10,289 nt of DNA from Cudoniella acicularis (Eukaryota; Ascomycota; Leotiomycetes; Helotiales; Helotiaceae), in NCBI GenBank assembly GCA_013054445.1, contig JAAMPI010001816.1, forward strand, positions 1 to 10,289. Reading direction: 5' to 3'. Positions within the stretch are counted from its first letter, which is position 1, and each line of letters begins with the position of its first letter. The position numbers and the translations under genes were made by a program. Below, piece after piece: positions 1 to 8,090 of the stretch. Below the pieces are notes generated by a model that had not been told where the DNA came from, did no database searches, and saw only the letters and a program-made list of their open reading frames with translations.

Positions 1-817
1 CGCCGACTACACCAAGCTGATGCATGAGTCCGGCGCAGCCGTGGGGCAGGCCTTCCCCAAGCCATCGCTCGACACCCAGAAGGCTGTGATCACCGTAACC
101 CACGCGGCAGGGCACGTCGCCGTGGCGCACTGCTTCTCGCGCGCCGACACGCTGGAGGTGCTGTCGCTAGGGATCAACGGGCTGGCGCACACGTTCATCG
201 ACGAGCCCGTCAGTCAGGAGATCGTGGACGGGTACAAGAAGGCCGGGGCGTGGTGCAACCCGACGCTGGCGCTGTTGGGGAGCTTGACGAAGGAGGGGGC
301 GGCAGTGGCGCAGCGGTTTGCGAATGATGAGCGGGTGAAGGGGAAGCTAACGGAAAAGGGGCATGCGAATCTGTGCCGGTGCATGGGNTTTTCGAGGGAG
401 GGGGCTACGGTGGAGAATGCGTATGGGACGGTGCGGAGGTTGAAGGCTGAGGGGGTGCCGATTATTGTGTAAGTGATGAATGGCTGAAGACTAGTCAAGG
501 TACGGGGTACAGTGCTGACGCTTCTCAGGGGCTCTGATTCGGCTGGACCGGGGCTGGGCACGGCATGGGGTGCGTCGTTCCACCACGAGCTGTATCTGCT
601 TGTCAAGGAGTGCGACTTCTCGCCCAAGGAGGCTCTCCACGCTGGAACAGCATTGACCGCTAAGCTCTTTGGTTGGAAGGATCGAGGACAGATTGCACAA
701 GGACTCAAAGCCGATCTTGTTCTGATTGAAGGAAATCCGTTGGACGACATTGATGCTAGCCTCAACATCAGGAGTGTTTGGCGCGACGGCATTCAGGCCA
801 AGTGGTTCCAGAAATAG
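1..817 (+). CDS. Amidohydrolase family protein, 3' part (5' end outside the window)
   Basis: This is a metal-dependent hydrolase of the amidohydrolase superfamily, of the imidazolonepropionase-like/prolidase-like kind; the substrate cannot be read from sequence. Exon 1 (codons from base 2 to 468) and exon 2 (529-817) are joined by a 60-base intron with donor GTAAGT, a CTGAC branch site at 515-519 and a TTCTCAG acceptor. The join is in frame, giving ...GVPIIV-GSDSAGPG.... Visible family marks are VAHC (His codon 128-130) and GLAHTF (His codon 188-190), which are likely metal-ligand or active-site histidines, GSDSAGPG (Asp codon 536-538, the usual metal-binding Asp), and KADLVLIEGNP near the C-terminus, typical of the family's final beta-sandwich. 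About 250 residues are present; the N-terminal HxH metal site would lie upstream of the window. The ambiguous base 388 is the third base of a GGN codon, so that residue is glycine whatever the base. No breaks are seen and the sequence is GC-rich. Family assignment is firm, substrate unknown. Confidence 0.88.
469..528 (+). other. Intron of the amidohydrolase gene
   Basis: The donor GTAAGT starts at 469, a branch-site-like CTGAC lies at 515-519 and the acceptor CAG ends at 528. Reading straight through exon 1 would stop at 470-472. Splicing restores a GTG (Val) codon across the junction and continues directly into the conserved GSDSAGPG metal-site loop, which is strong support for the boundaries. 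Confidence 0.9.
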
Positions 818-955
818 GTGGTGCGGCTAGGCAAATTGGAAATGATATGATAACGGTTTATTCTTCTACTATTTACATCCGAATGAAATTAGGCTCCATC
901 TCCTTCTCTACAGATAACGAAGAGCATCTTACCACTCTCCAACCCAGCCACACTA
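818..955. other. Short intergenic stretch at a composition boundary
   Basis: These 138 bases separate the stop codon of the amidohydrolase from the relic start of the transporter pseudogene on the same strand. The stretch must hold the amidohydrolase 3' UTR and the former promoter of the transporter. I see no convincing polyadenylation or TATA signal. It is where the GC-rich sequence on the left gives way to AT-rich decayed sequence on the right. Confidence 0.5.
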
Positions 956-1295
956 ATAGCAGACATCATCCACGACCCGTCCCTAAGACAACTCATTCGC
1001 TATGCGACATTAAACCAATACCTCTAATACATCGAAGAAAAACCCGGTTTTGAGCTCTCAACTTGAATAGTCAAAGGAGAAAAAGAAAAGGAACTCGAAT
1101 CCGAAAACACATCAGATAGCAACTTCTCATCAGAAACATTTATTAACTTCGAATGTGCAGCAATATGTGATTTTCAATTTTATTTCTTCAGAACAACTCA
1201 ATATAAAGTTGTTGGCCCTGAGAGAACTGTGAATCGACCAATTCAACCAACTTTTACTTCCAATAAAACAATTTTAATAGATTGGTATTTGACTA

Positions 1296-1345
1296 GTAAG
1301 TTTAATAATTTCGGCGTTCAAGAATTGAATGCTGACGGCCTGTAG
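1296..1345 (+). other. Relic intron 1 of the transporter pseudogene
   Basis: It has donor GTAAGT, branch-site-like GCTGAC at 1331-1336 and acceptor TGTAG ending at 1345. Splicing joins IDWYLT to NNVENSMN, matching the family's WxGxxDxENPxNWS segment. Confidence 0.75.
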
Positions 1346-1409
1346 ATAATGTCGAAAATTCCATGAATTAAAGTCTTAAAAAACAAGTTTATATCTCTGT
1401 ACAAATATT

Positions 1410-1458
1410 GTAAGTAATTCCGATTGTGAGAATGAAATGTAAGCTGATTTTTGGTAAG
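1410..1458 (+). other. Relic intron 2 of the transporter pseudogene
   Basis: It has donor GTAAGT, branch-like GCTGAT at 1443-1448 and an acceptor AAG ending at 1458. It joins VYISVQIL to LYTFTIYLGSSIYA, which together form the first transmembrane helix. Confidence 0.7.
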
Positions 1459-1620
1459 ATTGTATACTTTTACTATCTATTTGGGATCTTCCATCTATGC
1501 GCTCAGTATTGGCAAAGTTATAGAACACTTTGGCGTTGGCGAGGCTGCAGTTGCTCTTAGATTGGCATTGTACATTCTTAAGTATAGTATTGAACCAATG
1601 TTATTCTTTCCTTTGAACAA

Positions 1621-1674
1621 GTAAAAAAAATTTATATTCTTTTTTTTTAAGAATTCTAATTCACACTTCAACAG
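1621..1674 (+). other. Relic intron 3 of the transporter pseudogene
   Basis: It begins GTAAAAA, contains CTAAT just before the acceptor and ends in CAACAG at 1674. It joins FFPLNK to MPLVGKNPPYI, the loop between helices 2 and 3. Confidence 0.75.
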
Positions 1675-2255
1675 AATGCCTCTCGTCGGCAAAAATCCTC
1701 CATACATCGCTATATTCGTTATCTATATCATTTTGATAATTCCAAAAGCTCTCACTAATACCTTTGGGGGTCTTTTAACTGTGAGATTCTTTCTTGGATT
1801 CTTTGGGTCCCCTAGCTTAGCAACCGAACTTGCAACGCTTCAGAATATGTTTTGTCTAATTAAAGTCTCTTATTTATTATTATTTTAAGCTAGGGCTGCA
1901 ATATTTGGACCTGTATTAGGTCTAGTTATTGGTACATACAGTGTACAAGCCAAGAACTGGAGATGAACATAGTTGGAGATGCTCTGGCTCTTTAGACTTA
2001 TTTTTCTATTAATGTTTATCTCTCTCCCAGAGACATTATCTACAAGCATTTTTCTTTGATGCGCTCAATATCTTCGAAAGATTCTCGATAGTAAAAACTT
2101 TAAATTGCAATTTGAGATTGATTAAGTCAATATAAGTTTAGAAATAGTTATCTATAATGCTCTACTTATTTTATAGAAGATTAACTTTCTCGATCTAGCT
2201 GTTGCATTTTTTACATTCTACATTACACTTGTTTATGTCATTTATTATAGTCTCT

Positions 2256-2304
2256 GTACGTTCCTATCTTTTCCCTTTCAAACCTTTACTAATAATAAAA
2301 ATAG
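2256..2304 (+). other. Relic intron 4 of the transporter pseudogene
   Basis: It has donor GTACGT, ACTAAT branch-like site at 2288-2293 and acceptor TAG at 2302-2304. It joins VYVIYYSL to FKLFSLIYPVMYNF in frame, restoring the family's YYSxFxxFPLVYP pattern at the end of helix 7. Confidence 0.75.
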
Positions 2305-2873
2305 TCAAATTATTCTCCCTTATCTACCCAGTGATGTACAACTTTACACTCTTTCAATCCTTCCTCTCATTTCTCTCTATCCTCGTTAGCTTCGGCGTCT
2401 TTCTCTTCTCGTACAACATCTACTTTTACCACATTGTCAAAAAACTCTTCCTAACAGTCGGATTTAACGCCCCAAAACGTCAACTTATCTCTAGTCTTTA
2501 CAGCATATTCTTTATCCCAACTGAGCTTTTCACCTTTGCCTTTACATTTAAGCCTTCGATTCATTGGATAGCTCTTACCATCGGTGTTAGCTTATTTATA
2601 GGCAAAGTTTATATTATTTTATAGAGTATTTTTCTGTATTTGCCGTTTATATACTCTTAATATAACGCAAGTTTGTTTACTATAAATGATTTTGCCAAAT
2701 TTATATTAGCGGCAATAGCGATTTTGCTCTCGAGAATCTTATTCTTAGAGCTTGATACTGATAGCGGTGTTAGGATATTAGCCGGCTTAACTATTATTTA
2801 TATTATAGAAATTTATATTCTATTCCCTTATAAAGAGAGTTTAAGAAAAAGGAGTTGTTTTACTACGAAATAG

Positions 2874-4509
2874 AGCGGTCGTTAAGTTTTGTTCTTAAGT
2901 AATTAAGTGCGGAGTTTAAAGTTAAAAATAGATTTAGGATGTAGATATCGAGTATTTAAATAGAGTTTTAAGGATGTAGATAATATTTGTATTATATACT
3001 ATTATAAAGAATATTAAACTACCATTATATTGACCTCTTAATCCATTTTTGATACTGTATAAATCGGACTGTGAAACATTATTGTTTTACAGTTTATGAA
3101 ATATTCAAAATATTAGTCTTTGAAGATGTATTCAAAATATAAAACATAATATTTATCTTGTACTTTATAAATATCTAGAGGGAAATAAAGCAACATAAAT
3201 TCGAAAGAATTTATATCTTATAGTATGTTAAGGTATTATACTTTAGACGCAACCACTTCGAGATGCGCTGTTTCAAACAGACATACTCGCAATTGTAGTG
3301 CTCCGAATCTAAAAATATACTTAGAGGAGCTGAATTGGGTCAAGGTGCTGGCGCACAAGGAATATTAGCGTTGGGAGCGAAGCAAAATTGGGCTCCCCGG
3401 CGTGCTGGCGTAGAAAAGGGAGGGATCATGTGAATAGCACTTTGGCAACACCTAGATTGAAATTATAAAAATGGCACGAAAGACCGCTAAAATGGAGCAG
3501 AGTTTAAAGAAACAAAATTAACGTCCCACTGTTACACAATGTCACGTAATCACACAGATTACCTAGGAAGGAAGCGAAAACCCGAGTTTGAATGCTCGAT
3601 TTTGTTGAAAATACTGTATATTCTGGAATATAGTGAAAAATATACAGCTACGTATGTGGCCCCTACCGCTATAAGTACTGCTAGGGTTTCTCTACTGCTA
3701 GGAGAGCGAAAGCCTTGTTAAGTACAATCGAAAGAACAAAACCGTGCAGAAAGAGGCAGACTGGAACTGCGCATCATGGAGACAAACTGGCACTATAAAG
3801 GGGCTGATCTCGCGAGGTCTATTCTTAGAATAGAGGGGTCAAAATGCGGCTCCACACCATCTTGGTTTGAAGGGGACTGATTCAGGCCCTTCCTCCGACT
3901 AAGATTTTAGAGGATTGAGGGGTTCAACTTCGGCTCCCATGCTTCGATCCTTAATAAACACGGATCTAAATAACAGTCAGCTCTTAAATGACTTACGCTC
4001 AAAGGGTTTTAAGGGTGATCTAGAGAGATCTTCTCAATCTCTAGGATAGCTTAAGGATAAATAGATACTCTAAAGATTAAAAGAAACGACGAGGGGAAAA
4101 GAAGAAAAAGAAAGAACGAGGGAATAAATAGAAGACAGGACACCTTGATTAAGAAAGCTTATGAATTAGTCTTTAAGTCAAAATCATATTATTATTCCAC
4201 ATACTTGAATCACTCTCGACCTAACAGTCGNCTCTTCTTCCGCTATNCACACCTTAGCCNCCTACCGACGACTATATAGATATATCTTCTATATACTATA
4301 TACCGCGTACTACGGCTATACCCTTACCTCCAACAATAGAAGATCTAATACCCTTAGAGTAGGCTATTCTATGTTGATTTCAGTGATTAGGCCATTAGTA
4401 ATTGCTAGTAAAACTTGCTATACAATAGGGCTAGTAGTATGTTATAAAAGTAGAAATTTGCGGCGCTATCATCGGATGGCTGAAAAACAACTTCTTGGAT
4501 TTTCAGCGA
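2874..4509. other. Gene-free, partly RIP-decayed intergenic sequence
   Basis: No credible coding sequence is visible on either strand. Bases 2874-3240 are strongly AT-rich and contain the 12-mer AGGATGTAGATA twice (2937-2948 and 2971-2982). Bases 3241-4140 are more balanced. A stretch around 3900-4110 (a CGGCTCCCATGCTTCGATCC segment, TTAATAAACA, then purine-rich AAAGAAGAAAAAGAAAG) has the look of retroelement LTR or leader sequence, but I could not find paired ends. Bases 4141-4509 are AT-rich with three ambiguous bases (4231, 4247, 4260). A 60-codon open frame at 3539-3721 has no recognisable domain and I do not regard it as a gene. Confidence 0.5.
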
Positions 4510-4704
4510 TGTTTTATTGAATCTACAGTAAGAAGTGCGCTATATATATAGGGGCCGAGGCCCTAAGTCCTCTGAATCATATGCTAAGCCATATCCTGTA
4601 TTCCCTGTACAGCTGAACACTCGGGGTCTCCGACCCCTATAAATATAGTGACAAACACCCTGTAATTGCTACCCGATTAGGGACTTAGGTACCTATATCT
4701 AACA
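4510..4704. mobile_element. Possible degenerate solo LTR with a long inverted repeat
   Basis: The segment begins TGTT and ends AACA, the usual LTR termini. It contains a striking imperfect inverted repeat: arm 4543-4563 (TATATATAGGGG then CCGAGGCCC) pairs with 4624-4645, whose reverse complement begins TATTTATAGGGG and continues TCGGAGACCC. The arms differ by one gap and a few substitutions, mostly of the transition type expected from RIP. No matching target-site duplication is seen (AGCGA before, CAACT after) and no internal retroelement region adjoins it. It could instead be part of another repeat class. Confidence 0.33.
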
Positions 4705-6041
4705 CAACTCCTAGGGGAAGAGTTCTCCCCAAGCAGTTTTTGTTTCGTTCGAGGGTCCCAAGGGAAACATGTTGTCGTATTCAAAGATCTTAGAGATGTC
4801 ATCCACTAAAATTAACTATTTAGCGGTTAGTAGGGAAGTGTGGTAATTTTTCTCACGTTGAATACTTGTTCGTTGAATGGACAAAGATACTTTTCCAGCA
4901 TAAAAACATAAGAGCCCAACGAGAACGCTCCAGAACAATAAGAGTAGAATGTACAAAGGCAACTTCAACTTCTCCGAAATATAAGATGAAATCTTGTTGG
5001 ACTCCCCATCCTTATTTTCTTCTACTTCGATCGTTGAGTAACGCTGCGATTTCCACTGTAGCTATATGTGTGGCATGTCTATCTTTGAATAAGTCTTGTT
5101 TATAAATCAATCGCGTACCGGGCGAATTTAAGTTTCCGGTTAAATTATTAGATCATCACGGCTTCCAAATACACCCACTGGCATAACTTACGTAACAGCC
5201 TATATTTACCGTAAATTTAGACGGGTTATCAATCGAGGAATTAGAAACCTGGATATTGCCAACGCAATACAGCTTACTGGTATCATTTCAGCTGCCACTT
5301 GATGCATTGTTCTGTGGCAGTCATGCAGCGCAGCATTTAAATTCAAAACAGCTTTGCATATTCGGAGTATGTTAGGTTCAGTCCCCGGTGAATGCTATTA
5401 CACAGCAGATAAGGTTACATAACATTACTGCTCGAAATTATTTATCGCACCTCTACCACAGGTCATTGATATCCTGACACAAGAAGAAACTATAAAATAA
5501 TCTAATTTGCGTAAGTAATCAAAGTAAATTACGCAATATCTGCGGTATATTTAGAAGAAACCAGATATCTAGGCCCTTGTAACTCATCAGCTGCTATCCC
5601 CTAAGCTGCTACAGCGCGCACGTGGCCCGTGCACTTTTAAGCGAGCCAGTTAAATTGCTAGAATTCCAAGAATAGGGGTGTAATTTCATCTATTTTGGTG
5701 ATATCTAGCAAAACAACCGCCCCCCTGACATAAAGCGACCTTGCATTGCTTGCAGCCATAGATAGAGGTCCTCCTATTAGAAGATCTACCTAAATTAGCT
5801 ATAATTATAGATAGTGTAGCCTTCTTTTATAGTTGGTTTTGATGTCTTATACCTTTACAGGCTATATAGTCTTTGCGTGTAGGCATCTTAATATATAAGT
5901 GCTAATATAAAGGTACTTCTAGGGCCTCTGAATCTATATAGGGATACACCCTCTTCTTAGGTACTTCTATATCTTTACCTAATATAAGTAATATTATTAT
6001 TATTGTTCTTATACCGATGCGGCTAGTGTGCTAAATAAGTA
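4705..6041. other. Gene-free intergenic sequence
   Basis: Bases 4705-5750 have fairly balanced composition but no supported gene; the 79-codon frame at 4866-5105 shows no family features. Small perfect inverted repeats are present: CTGCCAC (5292-5298) with GTGGCAG (5314-5320), and TTGCGTAA (5507-5514) with TTACGCAA (5529-5536). Bases 5750-6041 are rich in TpA, consistent with decayed repeat DNA, and no protein can be read in any frame. Confidence 0.45.
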
Positions 6042-6136
6042 GATTAGATTAGATTAGTCACTAGTAATCTAATTTAATCAAGTATTTAAGGTAGTAATCT
6101 AATCTAATCACCTGATTAGTGACTAGAATAGATTAG
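6042..6136 (+). repeat. Left GATTA/TAATC repeat block
   Basis: Tandem GATTA pentamers (three in a row at the left edge) face TAATC pentamers, so the block is itself palindromic: GATTAGATTAGATTAGT ... AGTAATCTAATTTAATC. The sub-block 6082-6136 is the inverted partner of 6822-6875. Confidence 0.6.
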
Positions 6137-6339
6137 TATTCTGATTATTAGATCACATAATTATATTTTTAGAGAGGGCGATATAAGGTCTAATTAAGGC
6201 TAGAGTTCGCAGGTATTAAATAAGCGATACTATTCTATTAGTATAAAAAAGCTTCTAGAGGGTCAGGTAATAGGTAGAGCTGTTAGCTAGTCGTGGTAGG
6301 TATTAGGTAAGCTTACTAAGCAAGCCTAAACCCCCTTAA

Positions 6340-6780
6340 AACTCTTTAATATTTCTAGTATTATTAATATAAATAAAATACTTAAAAATAAATATTTAAC
6401 TATTAACTATACTTATTAATCTAGAAACTTTTAAAATAATTTAATTTAATATAAATAAAAAAAGTTTTTTTTTAAAAACTTCTTCTTTTTATTATTTAAA
6501 AAAGCTATAATAATTTAATATTATATTCTTTTTAAAGACTTTTATTATTAAAATATTAAATAATAAGAAAGAATATAAAGAGGTTTAGTTAAAAAATAGT
6601 ATTTTAAAAGAAGATAATCCTTTTTATATTAAACCTAAAAAATAAACTTATACTTTTAGCTTATATCTATTAAAGTTATTTATATCTTTTATAAATAGTT
6701 AATAGTTATATAATAAACTATAAAAGTCTAAGTATTTTCTTTAAAATCTATTTTTAATATAACTAATTAAACTATTAATT
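6340..6780. other. Extremely AT-rich core between the inverted arms
   Basis: This stretch is almost wholly A and T, with long oligo-A and oligo-T runs and only scattered G or C. TpA steps dominate, as expected at the end point of heavy RIP. A minus- or plus-strand coding origin cannot be recovered. A few lysine-rich frames appear but are explained by composition. Confidence 0.6.
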
Positions 6781-6880
6781 AGATTACTATTCTAATCTAA
6801 TTAAGCCTTTTATAGAGACCCCTAATCTAATCTAATCACTGATTATTAATTAGATTAGATTAGTAATCTAAATACTCGAC
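6772..6880 (-). repeat. Right TAATC/GATTA repeat block
   Basis: It contains TAATCTAATCTAATC and, after a short spacer, TTAGATTAGATTAGTAATC. In reverse complement, 6822-6875 matches the left block 6082-6136, so the two lie in opposite orientation about 690 bases apart. Confidence 0.6.
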
Positions 6881-7234
6881 TATTTCTTAAGTATACTAGA
6901 TACGTCCTAAGGGTTATATAGGGTCTCTATTAAGTTATAATCCTTAGGAAACCGCTAGGGCTAGAGCTCTTATAGACAAAAACCTAAGTTCTATCTATCG
7001 CCTTATGTCGATTTAGTTTCCTCGTAGCCTATCGTACCTTTTTCCTGTCTATAACAGTATTTTACGTCCCCTCTTCTTACCTCCGGACAGCCCCCGTATC
7101 CCTTCTATAGCGCTACCTCTATCTCTACCTCGCACCCCTAGTAAACGTGCCTCTTGCCCTAAAAACGACTATAGGTACTAACCCGGATTCTATAAGTTAC
7201 TAGTGACTTCTAGGTCACTACTATAAGAGGGTAG
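6881..7234. other. Gene-free stretch left of the LTR
   Basis: No intact gene is seen. The minus strand reads a short arginine- and glycine-rich run interrupted by stops (about 7050-7150), which could be the tail of a decayed transposon protein, but this is too weak to name. A perfect hairpin, TAGTGAC (7201-7207) with GTCACTA (7214-7220) around a 6-base loop, lies just outside the LTR at 7235. Confidence 0.4.
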
Positions 7235-7407
7235 TGTAGTGGGGATGCTGGCACTGGTGCTGGTGCTAGGTCACGTGGTTCGCAGACACGTGATCTAGGC
7301 GAAGGAGGATAAAAGACGTGTTCTCGGGCAGCGTAGCTTCCTCTCCTTAAGTCAAATTAACGTCTATTTGAACTCCCTCCCTTTTGGGTTGTATCTGTCC
7401 TTCTACA
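7235..7407 (+). mobile_element. LTR of a retrotransposon, probably 5' LTR of a decayed Ty3/Gypsy-like element
   Basis: The 173-base segment starts TGTAG and ends CTACA, perfect 5-base inverted LTR termini. Inside are a TATA-like GGATAAAAGA (7308-7317), a following leader-like GTGTTCTCGGGCAGCG, and an inverted pair TCACGTG (7271-7277) and CACGTGA (7287-7293). One base after the end comes TGGTTACAGCCGAGCC, resembling a tRNA primer-binding site, which marks this as a left LTR reading rightward. Unlike its surroundings it keeps good GC content. The downstream internal region is decayed and no second LTR was found in the window. The superfamily is an inference. Confidence 0.55.
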
Positions 7408-7424
7408 TTGGTTACAGCCGAGCC
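7408..7424 (+). other. Candidate tRNA primer-binding site
   Basis: TTGGTTACAGCCGAGCC follows directly on the LTR end. The TGG at 7409-7411 would pair with the CCA tail of a primer tRNA. The tRNA species was not determined. Confidence 0.4.
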
Positions 7425-8090
7425 TCAGGCCTGGGCCTGCACGTGACGCACTGATTCGTGACACTAAAACAAGCCCTTAAAGATACTAAAATAGCTCTTT
7501 AATATATACTTAGGCTTACTTAGCGTATACTTAGGCGGTACTCATAAATACTTACCCTCGGCTTAAGCTTAGTCACTTGTAGCTTAGGCTAAATCAGTAG
7601 CGGCTTAGGTCTAAAGACGGAAATAGAAAATGTTATAAAAACATTCCTATACTAAACTACCTGTTATTAACAAATAGTTTTATATAGAGCTATAGATGTT
7701 GGCAGTCTGTGTTATAAAAACGCATATTTTCTTTAGCAGTCTATTAGAATCTATCGGACTCTACCCCTTCACCCCTGATATCGTATTCTTATATAGTTTA
7801 GAGCGACTCTAGGTTTATAACTATAAAAACACATTATTATACGAGTATTCTAGTAAAAAGAGAAGTCTAGTTGTTTGTCTCTAAAAGAGAAAAGTGCTCG
7901 AAGGAGCGAGTATTTAAGTATAAAATCAAAGGAGCTAAGCCTGAAATAGAAGTCAGGTGACTATGACATGTGAGTCTTGACAAACCGATTGTATAACAAG
8001 AATCACCAACCAACCGAAAACTATGTTCATACCTTTTTATGCCCGATATATACACTTCCTTCTCTTCCCTCCCTCAACGTCCACCGCACT
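7425..8090. other. Decayed sequence between the LTR and the cellulase gene
   Basis: It should hold what remains of the retroelement interior and the 3' flank of the cellulase gene. TpA-rich sequence such as repeated TACTTAGGC (about 7507-7535) points to RIP. The motif ATAAAAAC followed by AT or GCAT recurs at about 7633, 7713 and 7823. No gag or pol motif can be read. Open frames at 7867-8055 are chance. Confidence 0.45.

Larger units (their letters stand above)
956..2873 (+). pseudogene. RIP-decayed MFS multidrug/H+ antiporter-type transporter gene
   Basis: This is a relic of a Major Facilitator Superfamily exporter resembling the fungal DHA1/Flr1-like drug transporters, about 571 codons. 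Exons are 956-1295, 1346-1409, 1459-1620, 1675-2255 and 2305-2873. The four introns (49-54 bases) still show GT...AG ends, and the joined reading frame has no indel. Recognisable landmarks are an N-terminal EEKPGF segment, VENSMN-stop-SLKKQVYI (family DxENPxNWS, Trp now stop), IEHFGVGEAAVAL, PLVGKNPPYI (motif A position), RFFLGFFGSPSLAT, IFGPVLGLVIG (motif C, helix 5), AKNWR, LPETLS, PVMYNFTLFQ, PSIHWIALTIGV, IFLYLPF and NDFAKFILAAIAILLSR. All twelve helices can be traced. The start ATG is now ATA (956-958), and internal stops lie at 1025, 1064, 1369, 1886, 1964, 1970, 2057, 2123, 2174, 2622 and 2658. Nearly all are explained by CAA/CAG/CGA to stop or TGG to stop. Non-functional. Family identity is from remembered family patterns, not a search. 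Confidence 0.88.
6042..6880. mobile_element. AT-rich segment bounded by inverted GATTA-repeat arms, possible decayed transposable element
   Basis: The left end has AGATTAGATTAGATTAG followed by AGTAATCTAATTTAATC. A second block at 6082-6136 begins GTATTTA and ends in GATTAG. The right end at 6822-6875 is, in reverse complement, GTATTTAGATTACTAATC and onward, alignable to 6082-6136 over most of its length with a few gaps and changes. Such long imperfect terminal inverted arms suggest a non-autonomous DNA element or the shell of a larger one. The interior carries no readable transposase. No target-site duplication was identified, so both the ends and the class are uncertain. Confidence 0.4.

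Noticed and set aside
214..792. Long open frame on the minus strand opposite the amidohydrolase
   Set aside because: It is the antisense shadow of a gene whose plus-strand product carries clear family motifs; no features of its own.
778..1053. 91-codon plus-strand frame spanning the gene end and the pseudogene start
   Set aside because: It overlaps the amidohydrolase C-terminus in another frame and the relic transporter exon in another frame; no protein features.
1849..1893. An additional intron (GTCTAATT...GCTAG) in the transporter pseudogene
   Set aside because: Reading straight through gives LIKVSYLLLF-stop-ARAAIFGPVLG, which fits the family with a single Trp-to-stop change, so no intron is needed.
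3539..3721. 60-codon open frame with ATG
   Set aside because: No recognisable domain, no intron or promoter signs, and a length expected by chance here.
3918..3955. tRNA B-box-like GGTTCAACTTC
   Set aside because: No matching A box, acceptor stem or anticodon arm could be drawn.
3900..4140. Possible copia-type LTR or leader (CGGCTCCCATGCTTCGATCC segment and purine-rich tract)
   Set aside because: It looks retroelement-like but has no paired termini, primer site or second copy in the window, so I could not define it.
4866..5105. 79-codon plus-strand frame, and a partly open minus-strand reading of the same region
   Set aside because: Neither reading shows a family motif or sustained coding character.
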